From CAMDPA01 sp963825625 (GTDB taxonomy: Bacteria; Pseudomonadota; Alphaproteobacteria; Rhizobiales; Hyphomicrobiaceae), in assembly GCA_963825625.1 (NCBI GenBank), contig CAWGUF010000023.1, positions 62,001 through 126,000 of the forward strand: 64,000 nt of DNA, read 5' to 3'. Below the pieces are notes generated by a model. That model ran no database searches, was not told the origin of the DNA, and saw nothing but the letters and a program-made list of their open reading frames with translations. Below, one piece after another: positions 1-8,488 of this stretch; position 1 is the first letter of the stretch; each line of letters opens with the position of its first letter. The translations under genes were made by a program, and so were the position numbers.

Positions 1-1
1 G

Positions 2-196
2 AACATCAACGGCCTGCCAATTCTGGAGATCGAGCCTGATCTCGATAGCTATTATCGCTCGAACGTGATCGGCGGACCTGGAGCTTTCGTTATCGCGGCT
101 GCCACCTTCAAGGACTTCGGCGAAGCCATTCTGCGCAAACTCATCCTGGAAATATCGGGCCGGCAAGCCGACGAGGCAGGGCCACGTCCTGTTTGA
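2..196 (+). CDS. DUF1194 domain-containing protein, C-terminal fragment
   Basis: The window opens inside this gene; only the last 64 residues and the stop codon are present. The readable part has the motif NGLPIL followed by YYRSNVIGGPGAFV and an amphipathic end ILRKLILEISG. This is the usual C-terminus of DUF1194 proteins, which are von Willebrand A-like proteins, mostly exported, found in alphaproteobacteria. Their molecular role is not established. The next gene lies on the opposite strand and converges on it, with about 25 nt between the two stops. The family call rests on the C-terminal motif only. Confidence 0.7.
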   Translation, partial: NINGLPILEIEPDLDSYYRSNVIGGPGAFVIAAATFKDFGEAILRKLILEISGRQADEAGPRPV

Positions 197-221
197 CACG
201 GTGGCTGCCGCACAGCCCGCA

Positions 222-1144
222 TCAGCGGATCGTCCACTCGGCCTCGGTTGCTCCGGCGGGATGCGTCATCGTCAGCCGCAACGCCTTGCCGACAAGCGCG
301 GAAACATTGTCAACATCCTTCAAATCGATCGAAAAACGCCGCACGCCGGCGGCTGCCGGGCCGGTTGGCACAGCCATCGGCAGATAGGTGCCGGGTGGCC
401 CTTCCGCGAACAGATCGGACGTGCCGGTACCCGGCACCGCGACCTCGAATTCCAGGCGCGGCTTATCCCCAGCCAGGATCGCCCGTGCCGCACCTAGCCT
501 TGGCAAGCTCGCGGCATCGGCCTTGCCCGCCTTGTGCGGCACGCGGCCCAGTGCATCCATCAAGTGGCGCGGCAAGGTGACGTGCTCGGGCGAAATCGTC
601 AGGGTGAGGTGGGCTTCAGCAGGCACGCAGATTTCGCGGCAAATCCCATAGTCGAAGCGCAGGGCAAGCTCGACGGGGGCGGCGGCCTGCCGCGGTGTTA
701 TTCGAACCGGGAAAACCACGTGCGTCTTGTAGCCTATATTCTGCCCGCTGGAATCGATCAGACGCTGGGGTGCAGGATACAGCGCTTCGGCCTGAAGGAG
801 ATTACGCGACGCCGAGAAATCGAAGGACGGGGCAGACCGCCGGCATCGCCGGGGTTGCGCCAGTACGTCTTCCAGCCGTTGTCGAGCTTGATCTCCACAC
901 CTGCATAGATTTCGGCTTTGCCGCCGGCCGTTGCGATCTGGCCCCCAATCAGCCGGGTTGAAGCGCCATGCGCCTTGGTCCACTGCGACTGCGCCCAGGG
1001 CCGGGATACCCCTTGAGCCAGCGCAGAAGAGGCCACGGCAAGAGCTGACAGCGCACAAGCAACAAGCGCGCAAGCCGCCTTATACGACGTCGAAAAAGAC
1101 CGCCCCGGTCCAAACCGCGATTTGGCGAAGAATTCGGCGTGCAA
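222..1144 (-). pseudogene. DsbD N-terminal-domain-like periplasmic protein, one frameshift
   Basis: Two overlapping frames together make one protein of about 306 residues. The first frame (start 1144) gives a signal peptide ending ASSALAQ and the segment KLDNGWKTYWRNPGDAGG. The second frame continues with PSFDFSASRNLLQAEALYPAPQR and later RFDYGICREICVPAEA, which carries the Cys-x3-Cys pair. This arrangement matches the DsbD N-terminal (DsbDalpha/DUF255-neighbour) thiol-disulfide interchange family, which acts in the periplasm. The frames join at a run of four G (829-832); one base there restores the frame. The rest of the gene looks under normal coding constraint, so a consensus error is as likely as a true pseudogene. 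It is divergent from the YqgE gene, with about 205 bp between the starts. Confidence 0.75.
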
Positions 1145-1349
1145 ATCGGCCTCCGATCCAGATTTTGCAAAATTGGCTTCGTCGAGCCATCTGAACCGCT
1201 GGCTTCACGCTGCGCAATGCACAATTGATAACATTGCGATGATGAGCGAACCATTGCGGCGATTGCGCTATGCGCGCCAAATCGCAAAGCATTCGCCAGA
1301 CTGCATTCGATGCTTCACATCGCCCCCGACCTCGGTCTAGTCTTGCGAT

Positions 1350-1970
1350 ATGAGTGTTGCACCTTCCAGACGGCGCCGCGCCAAATCCCGCCCCAGCTAT
1401 CTGGGCGGTCAGCTCCTTATCGCCATGCCCGCGATGACGAGCAAGTACTTTGCGCGTTCGGTCATCTATATGTGCATGCACAATGCCAAGGGCGCGATGG
1501 GTCTTATCATCAACCAGCGCGCCGGCACGATCAGTTTCCCCAAGCTGCTGCGAGAGCTCGGCGTCCTATCCGGGGATGACGAGGATGCGGTGCCGGTCGA
1601 CATATTGTCGATGCCCGTGCAGATCGGTGGTCCAGTGGAAACGGGTCGCGGCTTCGTGCTGCACAGCTCAGACTACTCCGGTGGCAAGTCGACAATGGCG
1701 ATCCAGGGCGGCGTTTGCCTGACCAACACGATCGACATTCTGAAGTCGATGGCGAGAGGACGCGGGCCAGAACAGGCGATCATGGCGCTCGGCTATGCCG
1801 GATGGGCAGCAGGACAGCTGGAGGACGAAATCCAGGCGAATGGCTGGCTTTCGTGCCCAGCCGATGCGGATCTGGTGTTCGATCCCAACCTGGAATTCAA
1901 ATACGACCGGGCCCTGTCGAAGCTGGGCGTGGATCTATCGCACCTTGTCAGCTACACGGGCCACGCCTGA
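1350..1970 (+). CDS. YqgE/AlgH family protein
   Basis: A 206-residue protein of the UPF0301/YqgE (AlgH) family, slightly longer than usual because of a basic N-terminal tail (residues 1-15). Family hallmarks are SYLGGQLLIAMPAM near residue 20, GAMGLIINQ around residue 48, and QIGGPVETGRGFVLHS in the middle. GYAGWAAGQLEDEI follows, then NGWLSCPAD. The fold is a compact cytoplasmic alpha/beta domain whose biochemical function is still unclear. Early genetic work linked AlgH to alginate regulation, but the family is found far beyond alginate producers. It is a single gene, convergent with the glutathione S-transferase gene, with 20 bp between the stops. Confidence 0.93.
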   Translation: MSVAPSRRRRAKSRPSYLGGQLLIAMPAMTSKYFARSVIYMCMHNAKGAMGLIINQRAGTISFPKLLRELGVLSGDDEDAVPVDILSMPVQIGGPVETGRGFVLHSSDYSGGKSTMAIQGGVCLTNTIDILKSMARGRGPEQAIMALGYAGWAAGQLEDEIQANGWLSCPADADLVFDPNLEFKYDRALSKLGVDLSHLVSYTGHA

Positions 1971-1990
1971 AGCGCAGGCAGCGGGCAGCT

Positions 1991-2602
1991 CTAAACGGGC
2001 GCTGTCTCACGCCAGGCCGGCACCGCAACTGCAAAACGCTCCAGCCATGACACCAGGTTTGGCCGACCGCTGCGCCAGTGTCCCTCCTGGCGTACATCGA
2101 GATAGCCGAGCGCACAGGCGAGCGAGATGTGGCCATAGCCCGGGTGGTCCGTCCACTCCGGCACGCCGGCTTCGAGGTAGCCCAGCGCGGCCTCAATCTT
2201 CTGCTGCTGGCGGTCGACCCAGCCCTGATGATACAGCTCCGGTGGCCGGAAACGCGATTCGTACATGATCAGAACAGCAGCCTCCGTGAGGCCATCCGAC
2301 AGCGCTGCAAGCGTAAGCGCCTTCCAGCGCTGCGGCCCGTTGGGTGGAAACAGCCGCGGCTGATCGGCAAGGCTGTCGATGAACTCGCAGATCACGTGGC
2401 TATCATAGATCAGCGTGCCGTCGGGAAGTCTTCCGGCGGGAATTTTCTCCAGCGGATTGGAGCGGCGCAGCGCCTTGAGACGCTCGTCGTCAGCGGCATC
2501 CGAGCCGACGAACGCGATCTTGTCCGAAACGTTCTTGATCGCAGCGGCAAGCCTGACTTTGCGCACGAATGGCGAACCCGCGGAGTAGGTAATCTGCAGC
2601 AT
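1991..2602 (-). CDS. Glutathione S-transferase family protein
   Basis: A 203-residue soluble GST. Residues 1-78 form the thioredoxin-like domain, starting ITYSAGSPFVRKVRL. It has the KIPAG turn that supplies the cis-proline and YDSHVICEFID, whose Asp-Ser pair binds the gamma-glutamyl part of glutathione. Residues 85-203 are the all-helical domain. The position usually held by the catalytic Ser/Cys is in SAGSPF, so a Ser-type enzyme is plausible. The family conjugates or reduces electrophiles with glutathione in the cytoplasm; the substrate cannot be read here. It is a single gene preceded by about 520 bp without a recognisable gene. Confidence 0.93.
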   Translation of the reverse strand: MLQITYSAGSPFVRKVRLAAAIKNVSDKIAFVGSDAADDERLKALRRSNPLEKIPAGRLPDGTLIYDSHVICEFIDSLADQPRLFPPNGPQRWKALTLAALSDGLTEAAVLIMYESRFRPPELYHQGWVDRQQQKIEAALGYLEAGVPEWTDHPGYGHISLACALGYLDVRQEGHWRSGRPNLVSWLERFAVAVPAWRETAPV

Positions 2603-3125
2603 TCAGCGCTCCCTATCGTTCCTGCATGGAGAAAGATCTGACACGGCGGCTGAGGCGCCTATTTGCAATTCCGAAAAGCCGGACGAGGCTCGCACGAGGC
2701 CAGCGATGCCAAGCATATCTTGCACATTCGCGCGCGTCATGCGCCGCCTCCGAGCCCGGCTCGGGTGCAACGCTTGAGCGAGCTCGTCACTTGCACGAGC
2801 GTGGCAATCGGGAGAGGCGAGGGAGAGGCCGGAATTCCCAGCAAGCTGGCGACCGGCAGAGGGGAGCGGCTCGGACTTCGAACCTGCCTCGCGGCTGATT
2901 GGCTCGACCCCCCGCCAGCCGAGACGAGCACGCTCCCCGTGACGTCGGAGGTAGCATCACTTGCGCATCGCTGTCGCGCCCAAGTTCGACAAAATTGTCT
3001 TTCCTGTGGACACGGGTGGATAACAGTCATGCAAGCAGGAACCGTGCTTGACAGACCCGCGCCGCTGCCGCAGCCGCGGTGGCACTGGCATGCCAGTGCC
3101 ACTGGCATGGCCACTAGCACTGGCG
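2603..3125. other. Gene-free stretch between GST and the Gld-like operon
   Basis: About 520 bp lying upstream of the GST gene and downstream of the DUF4340 gene. No reading frame here has family motifs. Short open frames on both strands are low-complexity Arg/Ala/Pro translations typical of GC-rich non-coding DNA. The GST promoter is expected in the 2603-2750 part. The right end carries a perfect 22-bp palindrome, listed separately. Confidence 0.5.
3080..3101. repeat. Perfect 22-bp palindrome plus decayed copies, end of DUF4340 gene
   Basis: TGGCACTGGCA is followed directly by its reverse complement. Two more partial copies of the CACTGGCA unit follow up to 3125, where the DUF4340 stop codon begins. 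On the minus strand this could fold as a hairpin just after the operon's last gene and may act as a terminator, but no U tract follows. It may equally be a remnant of a REP-like element. Confidence 0.5.
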
Positions 3126-4238
3126 TTACTTCGGTCCGTTATTGCCCTTGCCGGCCGCAGCCGGTTGGGCGTCCTTGAGCAGATCGTCGCGAGGCTTGAA
3201 CATCTGCTCGAATTTCCAGCTTGGAAGCTTGTACTCCCATGCATTGGCACGCGCGTTGATCTTCTCGGCCGCAGTCTCTGCTTCGCCGGTGCCTTCGGCG
3301 GTAACGCGGGCCCAACGCACATCACCCTCCTTGCGCACGGCGATCGTCATCAGCAACCCGTCCTCGGATTCGAACACGGCAGTCGATACGTCCGAGGCTG
3401 CAGCAGTCTTGGCTCCGGCGGCCGGCTTCGCGGCTGGCGCCGGCTGATCGCCGGCCGGCTTCTTGCGCACATCCTCGAACTCGAGCCGGGCGAAGGCGTT
3501 GACGACATCCTCGAGGGCAAAGTCGGTCTTCAGTGCCTTGCCGGCCGGCATGCCAGCGAGCTGATAGCCGTCCTTGTCCGCCGGCTTGCCGCTTTCACGA
3601 TCGATCCGCACCTGCGGCTTGCCCGGCTGATCGATCGTGACCTGCAGCACCTTCTTGACGTCAGTCTCCGCTATCAGCGTGTCGACCCACTGGTTGACAT
3701 CCGCACTGACGTCGATCTCCGCATTGATCAACCAGGTCTCATTCTGACCGGCTCGGCGGACGTAGGTGCCGCCCTTTCCTGCACCGAACTGCTCAACGCT
3801 GCGCTTGCCGATCAGCACCTCCGCAAGCTTCGCTCCCTTGTCGTCCACCAGCGAGAGGAGCCGGGAATTCGAGCCCTTTGCGACGTCGTCGAGGTCGAGA
3901 AGCTTGAACCTGTCGGGCATGCGCGTTTTTGCCGACACGAGTTGGGCATCCAGCAACTTCACCAGTAGCGCGCGCACCTTTTCCGTTTGCACGGGGTAGC
4001 CGCCTTGCGAGCGCGCAACCCACTCGGTATCGCTCTTGCGGTCGAGCACAAGCGACTTCTCGCCTTGCCGAATGGTCAGGCTCTTAACGCGGGCGACGCT
4101 ATTGCCGAAGTTGGCCAGAAGCTTTGCGCCTTGCGGCTCGCCCGATGTCCAACTGTCGCTGGACGCGTTGACGAGGGCTGCCAGCGCCAGGGATACCACC
4201 GCGGCAACCGCGAGAGCGGTGAACGTTCTCGGAGTCAT
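3126..4238 (-). CDS. DUF4340 domain-containing protein (Gld-like ABC exporter accessory)
   Basis: A 370-residue protein with one N-terminal membrane segment (about residues 7-27) and a large periplasmic part. The middle section (VRALLVKLLDAQLVSAKTR and later EVLIGKRS, WLINAEIDVSADVNQWVD) is typical of DUF4340. That domain is usually encoded beside GldG-like proteins of ABC-2-type exporters. A proline/alanine/lysine-rich linker lies near residues 255-285. It is the last gene of a four-gene minus-strand operon, 15 bp after the GldG-like gene. By context it should be a periplasmic partner of that exporter; its exact job is not known for the family. Confidence 0.85.
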   Translation of the reverse strand: MTPRTFTALAVAAVVSLALAALVNASSDSWTSGEPQGAKLLANFGNSVARVKSLTIRQGEKSLVLDRKSDTEWVARSQGGYPVQTEKVRALLVKLLDAQLVSAKTRMPDRFKLLDLDDVAKGSNSRLLSLVDDKGAKLAEVLIGKRSVEQFGAGKGGTYVRRAGQNETWLINAEIDVSADVNQWVDTLIAETDVKKVLQVTIDQPGKPQVRIDRESGKPADKDGYQLAGMPAGKALKTDFALEDVVNAFARLEFEDVRKKPAGDQPAPAAKPAAGAKTAAASDVSTAVFESEDGLLMTIAVRKEGDVRWARVTAEGTGEAETAAEKINARANAWEYKLPSWKFEQMFKPRDDLLKDAQPAAAGKGNNGPK

Positions 4239-4253
4239 TGATGCTCCTCCAGC

Positions 4254-6395
4254 CTACGTCTGTGGGGTTGCCGTATTGCGCGCCACCCGATCGGAGCGGC
4301 GGCGCATCAGCGCGAGGCCCAGCGCGCCCAGACCGATCAGCAACGGCACGGCTGCGATGTTGACGAACTTCAGTGTGGTGTCGAGACGATCGATATCGCG
4401 ACGCATATTGTGCTTCACCTCGCGCAACTGGCGCCGGATGCCGAGCATCTCTACCCGGAACTTCTCGATCGTCTCTCGGTCCTTGTCGCTCAGGATCACC
4501 TTTCCGCCCTCGCCCTTCTGTTCGATGCCGGCGAGCTTGGTCTGCACTTCCTTGAGCTTGGTCTCGAGCGTCTGCTGCTCCTTGTGGAACTTGCGCTCAG
4601 CCTCACGGCGGATCTCGTCGACAACGGTGAACGGGCGAGGTTTCACGCCACGGCCTCTGAGGTCGCGAAGCGCCTCGCCGCCGGTCAGGTTCTCGATGGC
4701 ATTGACGACGAGAACAGCATTGTGCGCGGTCGGAATGGCGATGCGCTGGCCGAGGAAATCCCGCTCGTCGACCCAGAACTGATCGTGCAGCAGGTCGCTG
4801 TCGGCGACGACGATGGCGTTGATCTTGCCGGAGGTCAGCTGCTGCGGGGCCTTCGGGTCGCTGGCCTTGGCGGCATTGGCCTTGGCGCCTTCCGGCTTGG
4901 TATCCCCGGCTTTGCCGCCGCCTGCCTTCGCAGCCTCGCCACCCGCCTTCTTGTCGTCTTCCGGCTTCGGCAGTCCGTTCGGGAAAGCCGTCTTTATATC
5001 GCCGCTCACGCGGGCTGCAACAGTCAGCCGCTTGCCGCCGGGCTGGTAGTTGCGCAGCAGCTCGATCGGATTAGGCTGCAGACTGATTTTCTCGGCGTCG
5101 ATAACCATCGCGCGCTCGCTGGTCTGCAGGATAGGCGTCAGCTTGACGGTCGCCTTGTCCGCAACCTCCACGATGCCCATGCTCGCAACGTTGAGGGTTT
5201 CCACGCCGCCGGTCAGCGCGCTGCTCTCGTCCAGCGCCTTGCGATCCATGCTGAGCCAGGCGACATACTGGGCGACCGAAGGCTCGGCGCCACCGGGACC
5301 GCCGCCATACTGGACGCGGCGGGCAGTCGCTACATCCGCGGCAACCTTCTTGGGATCATATTTGACACCCCATGCGGCCAGAAGCTTCTCGAGCTCCTTG
5401 GGCTCACCGGTCGGACGGCCGCCTGACAGCATGCGAGCGACCTCGGCCACCGGATCGACGAAGACAAGCAAGCGCCCGCCCTTCAACACAAACTGGTCGA
5501 TGGCGTAGGCAGCCTGCGGCGTCAGTCCGGTCGGCTGCACGAGCATCAGCGTCTCGACGTCTGCGGGAACCTCCTTGAGGTCCTCCGGCAGGGTCTTCAG
5601 CTCGAAGAAATCCTTGATCTGACCGATAATCGCCCAAGGCGGCATGGGGCGGCCGCCCATCATCGGATTGCCAGGAGCACCTTCCAGCGGCAATCCTGCA
5701 ATCAGACCCAGCACTTTCTTTTTCGGCTTGGACAGGGTGTGGATCAGCTTGGTCAGGTCGTACTCGAGATAGCGCTCGCGATCGGTGGTGAAGAATCCGA
5801 CCGTTTCAACGTTGTCGGTCGTATTGGTGGCAACCAGGCCGAAATAGGCCATGTCGCCTTCCGCATTGAGACGAATTCCCCTCAGCCCGGAGCCGACAGC
5901 GCGATCCTCGGCATCCGAAAATGCCTCCGGACTGATGAACTCCAGCCGCAGCTTGCCGGCGGAAAGATCGCGATACCGCTCCAGCAGCGCACGCACACGC
6001 TGGAAGTAGGCTGCGAACTGCGGCGCCTGCTCACCCAGGGCCTTGGTGAAATACAGTTGCACGTTGATCGGCTCGTCGATGCCGGACAGCACTTTGCGTG
6101 TACTGTCCGAAATCGTATAGATGCCGTCCTCCGTGAGGTCGGCCCGCCAATTCTTGAACCAGGTGCCGGCCAGCAGATTGGTCATGAGAAGCACGATCGC
6201 CGCCAGTGCGATGCCGCCCCAGGCGAGCGTAGCGGGACTGCGCTGGCCGGCCCACTGGACGCCTTTGTCGAAGGCTTTGCGCGATTGGTCCTTGGCCACC
6301 GTGCCCGCCTTTCTGGCGGCCTCGGTCGCCTTGACCACGGACGTCTTGCCCGAATTCTGCTGGCCCGAATGCTGATTGTTAGTAGGCGTGCTCAT
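4254..6395 (-). CDS. GldG-like ABC transporter auxiliary protein
   Basis: A 713-residue membrane protein. A hydrophilic N-terminus rich in Gln, Ser and Lys is followed by a transmembrane segment near residues 55-76 and a large extracytoplasmic domain (DUF7088-like, then ABC_transp_aux). A Lys/Gly/Ala-rich linker (about 475-525), a helical stretch and a second membrane segment near the C-terminus (ending LMRRRSD) complete it. The layout matches GldG of the gliding-type GldAFG ABC system. In organisms without gliding, the same cassette is a common uncharacterised exporter. It sits between the permease gene (55 bp away) and the DUF4340 gene. In membrane topology the bulk is expected in the periplasm. 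Confidence 0.88.
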   Translation of the reverse strand: MSTPTNNQHSGQQNSGKTSVVKATEAARKAGTVAKDQSRKAFDKGVQWAGQRSPATLAWGGIALAAIVLLMTNLLAGTWFKNWRADLTEDGIYTISDSTRKVLSGIDEPINVQLYFTKALGEQAPQFAAYFQRVRALLERYRDLSAGKLRLEFISPEAFSDAEDRAVGSGLRGIRLNAEGDMAYFGLVATNTTDNVETVGFFTTDRERYLEYDLTKLIHTLSKPKKKVLGLIAGLPLEGAPGNPMMGGRPMPPWAIIGQIKDFFELKTLPEDLKEVPADVETLMLVQPTGLTPQAAYAIDQFVLKGGRLLVFVDPVAEVARMLSGGRPTGEPKELEKLLAAWGVKYDPKKVAADVATARRVQYGGGPGGAEPSVAQYVAWLSMDRKALDESSALTGGVETLNVASMGIVEVADKATVKLTPILQTSERAMVIDAEKISLQPNPIELLRNYQPGGKRLTVAARVSGDIKTAFPNGLPKPEDDKKAGGEAAKAGGGKAGDTKPEGAKANAAKASDPKAPQQLTSGKINAIVVADSDLLHDQFWVDERDFLGQRIAIPTAHNAVLVVNAIENLTGGEALRDLRGRGVKPRPFTVVDEIRREAERKFHKEQQTLETKLKEVQTKLAGIEQKGEGGKVILSDKDRETIEKFRVEMLGIRRQLREVKHNMRRDIDRLDTTLKFVNIAAVPLLIGLGALGLALMRRRSDRVARNTATPQT

Positions 6396-6450
6396 TGAAT
6401 TGTTCCAGGACTGCTGTGTCTTGCGGCGTTATCGCCATCCTGCTTCCGGC

Positions 6451-7185
6451 TCATGCGGCCTTCTTCTGCTCGACAATGACCACATTGACGAACAGGAAGA
6501 AGGCGATCATCGAGAGGTAGAAGAACAGGCTCGGCAGATCGATCAGGCCGCGCGCAACCATGTCGAAATGATTGAGGAAGGACATCGACGTGATGGCCTG
6601 CACGACGAAATCCGGCAGCAACAGGCGTGCCGTATTCTGCACCATCTCCACCCCGCTCATGACGAACAGGAACGAGATCACGGCAGCCACGATGAATGCG
6701 ATCACCTGATTTTTCGTGAGCGCGGAAATGGCAGAACCGATCGCAAGGAACGCGCCTGCCATCAGAAAGCTGCCGATGTAGCTGGTGAAGATCACGCCAT
6801 TGTCCGGATCGCCGAGCATGTTCACGGTGATCCACATCGGAAATGTCAGCACCAAGGCAACGCCGATGAAGGCCCAGGCCGCGAGGAACTTGCCGACGAT
6901 GGCCTCCCAGGGCGCAATCGGCAAAGTCATCAGCAGCTCGATCGTTCCGCTCTTGCGCTCCTCTGCCCACAGGCGCATCGCCACCGCCGGCACCAAGATC
7001 AGATACAGCCATGGGTGGTAGATGAAGAAGGTGGCGAGATCGGCCTGTCCACGATCGAAAAAATTGCCGAAATAGAAGGCGAAGGCACCGGTCAGCGCGA
7101 CAAAGATGACGGCGAATACGTAGGCCAGCGGCGTGCCGAAATACGCACCAAGCTCGCGTCGTGCGATGATGAGAACATTACGCAT
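6451..7185 (-). CDS. ABC-2 type transporter permease (GldF-like)
   Basis: A protein of about 244 residues with six predicted membrane helices. It has the ABC-2 permease signature region RLWAEERKSGTIELLMTLP, in which a cytoplasmic amphipathic helix packs against the ATPase. The start MRNVLIIARREL (7185) is preferred over a GTG/ATG five codons upstream. It overlaps the end of the ATPase gene by only 8 bp, and MRN-ARREL is the usual family start. It is the second gene of the operon, with ATPase first, then GldG-like and DUF4340. The protein should form the transmembrane channel of the exporter. The substrate is unknown. Confidence 0.9.
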   Translation of the reverse strand: MRNVLIIARRELGAYFGTPLAYVFAVIFVALTGAFAFYFGNFFDRGQADLATFFIYHPWLYLILVPAVAMRLWAEERKSGTIELLMTLPIAPWEAIVGKFLAAWAFIGVALVLTFPMWITVNMLGDPDNGVIFTSYIGSFLMAGAFLAIGSAISALTKNQVIAFIVAAVISFLFVMSGVEMVQNTARLLLPDFVVQAITSMSFLNHFDMVARGLIDLPSLFFYLSMIAFFLFVNVVIVEQKKAA

Positions 7186-8140
7186 GGCGGCGCGCTCCAT
7201 CCGAAGACGTGATCTGACGGAAAACGTCGTCGAGGCTGCCCTTTTCGACGTAGAGTTCCTCGATCTCTATGGCCTTATCCCGCAACTGGTTGGACACCGC
7301 TGCGGCGATACTGCGATCGCCCTTTGGGATGGCGCGAAGAAGAACGGCGCCATTGGGCTTGCCGACGACCTCGACCTTGTCCACCGAGGCCAGGCTCTCG
7401 AGCGCGGCTTGTGCATCTGCCGCCCGGGCATTGCCGACGCGCACGGCCACTGCGTCATGATAGGGCAGACGACGACGCAGGTCCTCCGCCGTGCCGTCCG
7501 CGACGATGCGGCCCTTGTCGATGATGACGGCGCGTGTGCAGACGGCCTCGACCTCTTGCAGGATGTGCGTGGATACGATGATCCCCTTGTCCGCCGACAT
7601 CTCCCGGATCAGGTTGCGGACGTGGTGCTGCTGATTGGGGTCGAGGCCGTCAGTCGGCTCGTCCATCACGAGGACAGGTGGATCATGCAGGATTGCCTGG
7701 GCCAGGCCCACGCGGCGCTTGTAGCCCTTGGACAACGTCTCGATACGCTGGTCCCAGACGCCGAGCAGGCCGGTTTTCTCGGCTGCGGCGTCAGCCTTGA
7801 GCTTTGCGTCCCCGCCACTGAAACCCCGGATCTCGGCGATGAAGTTGAGAAACGAGCGCGGCGTCATATCGCCATAGGACGGCGCGCCCTCCGGCAGATA
7901 GCCCAACCTCGCCTTCGCTGCCTTGGCGTCCGTGCTCATGTTGATGCCAGCGATACGCGCCGTGCCGCTGTCCGGCTCCAGGAAGCCGGTAAGCATCTTC
8001 ATCGTAGTGGACTTGCCGGCGCCATTGGGGCCGAGGAAGCCAAGCACCTCCCCCTTGGCAACCTGCAGCGAGATCTCATCCACAGCGACGATCTTGCCGA
8101 AGCATTTGCGAAGCGCTTGGGCCTCGATGAGAGTTGTCAT
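7178..8140 (-). CDS. ABC transporter ATP-binding protein (GldA-like)
   Basis: A 320-residue ABC ATPase. Walker A GPNGAGKST is at residues 37-45, the signature LSKGYKRRVG at 136-145 and Walker B VLVMDEP at 156-162, followed by TDGLDPNQ and the switch His in VSTHIL. The Q-loop reads YLPE, which is normal for ABC-2 exporters. Residues beyond about 220 form the C-terminal regulatory extension seen in GldA/NatA-type ATPases. It is the first gene of the minus-strand operon, so the promoter should lie between 8140 and the divergent gene at 8489. It energises the GldF/GldG-like membrane parts. Confidence 0.93.
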   Translation of the reverse strand: MTTLIEAQALRKCFGKIVAVDEISLQVAKGEVLGFLGPNGAGKSTTMKMLTGFLEPDSGTARIAGINMSTDAKAAKARLGYLPEGAPSYGDMTPRSFLNFIAEIRGFSGGDAKLKADAAAEKTGLLGVWDQRIETLSKGYKRRVGLAQAILHDPPVLVMDEPTDGLDPNQQHHVRNLIREMSADKGIIVSTHILQEVEAVCTRAVIIDKGRIVADGTAEDLRRRLPYHDAVAVRVGNARAADAQAALESLASVDKVEVVGKPNGAVLLRAIPKGDRSIAAAVSNQLRDKAIEIEELYVEKGSLDDVFRQITSSDGARRHA

Positions 8141-8488
8141 CCGTTCGCGTCTCCCTCTGCACTCGTCTGCACTATCTTATATGCGTCATCGCGCTCGTGC
8201 CGCCGCGCGACCGTTGGGATTGGTCAATCTGCCGGGATGCCGCGGCATTCACGTGCTCGGCAGGCCCGCGGCCCAACCTCCCGCGCAACGGGCCGGCCCT
8301 TACGCCACGATGCCGAACATAGGCGACCTGCTAGCACTTTCAAGTGGGGAGTGCCAAGCCCCATTCCAGTGTCGGGCCGCCCGAACCGGCCGTCACCCGC
8401 CGGCGGGATGCAGCTGGCACTTGACTTTTGCGTTTGTAACCGGAGGATGTGGACACACTATCAGACCCACAAAAAAGGGAGGGCTGAG
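8141..8488. promoter_or_regulatory. Divergent intergenic region, exporter operon versus Bug protein
   Basis: About 350 bp separating two divergently transcribed units; it must hold both promoters. A TTGACT box at 8421-8426 could be a -35 element for the plus-strand gene, but the -10 partner 17 bp on is poor. A clear purine-rich ribosome binding site, AAAAAAGGGAGGG, sits at 8471-8483, just ahead of the ATG at 8489. Nothing in it looks protein-coding. Confidence 0.35.

Noticed and set aside
7133..8488. An 881-codon plus-strand frame reaching back into the exporter operon
   Set aside because: Only the part from 8489 is real; the strong ribosome site and signal peptide fix that start, and the upstream part is antisense to the ATPase gene.
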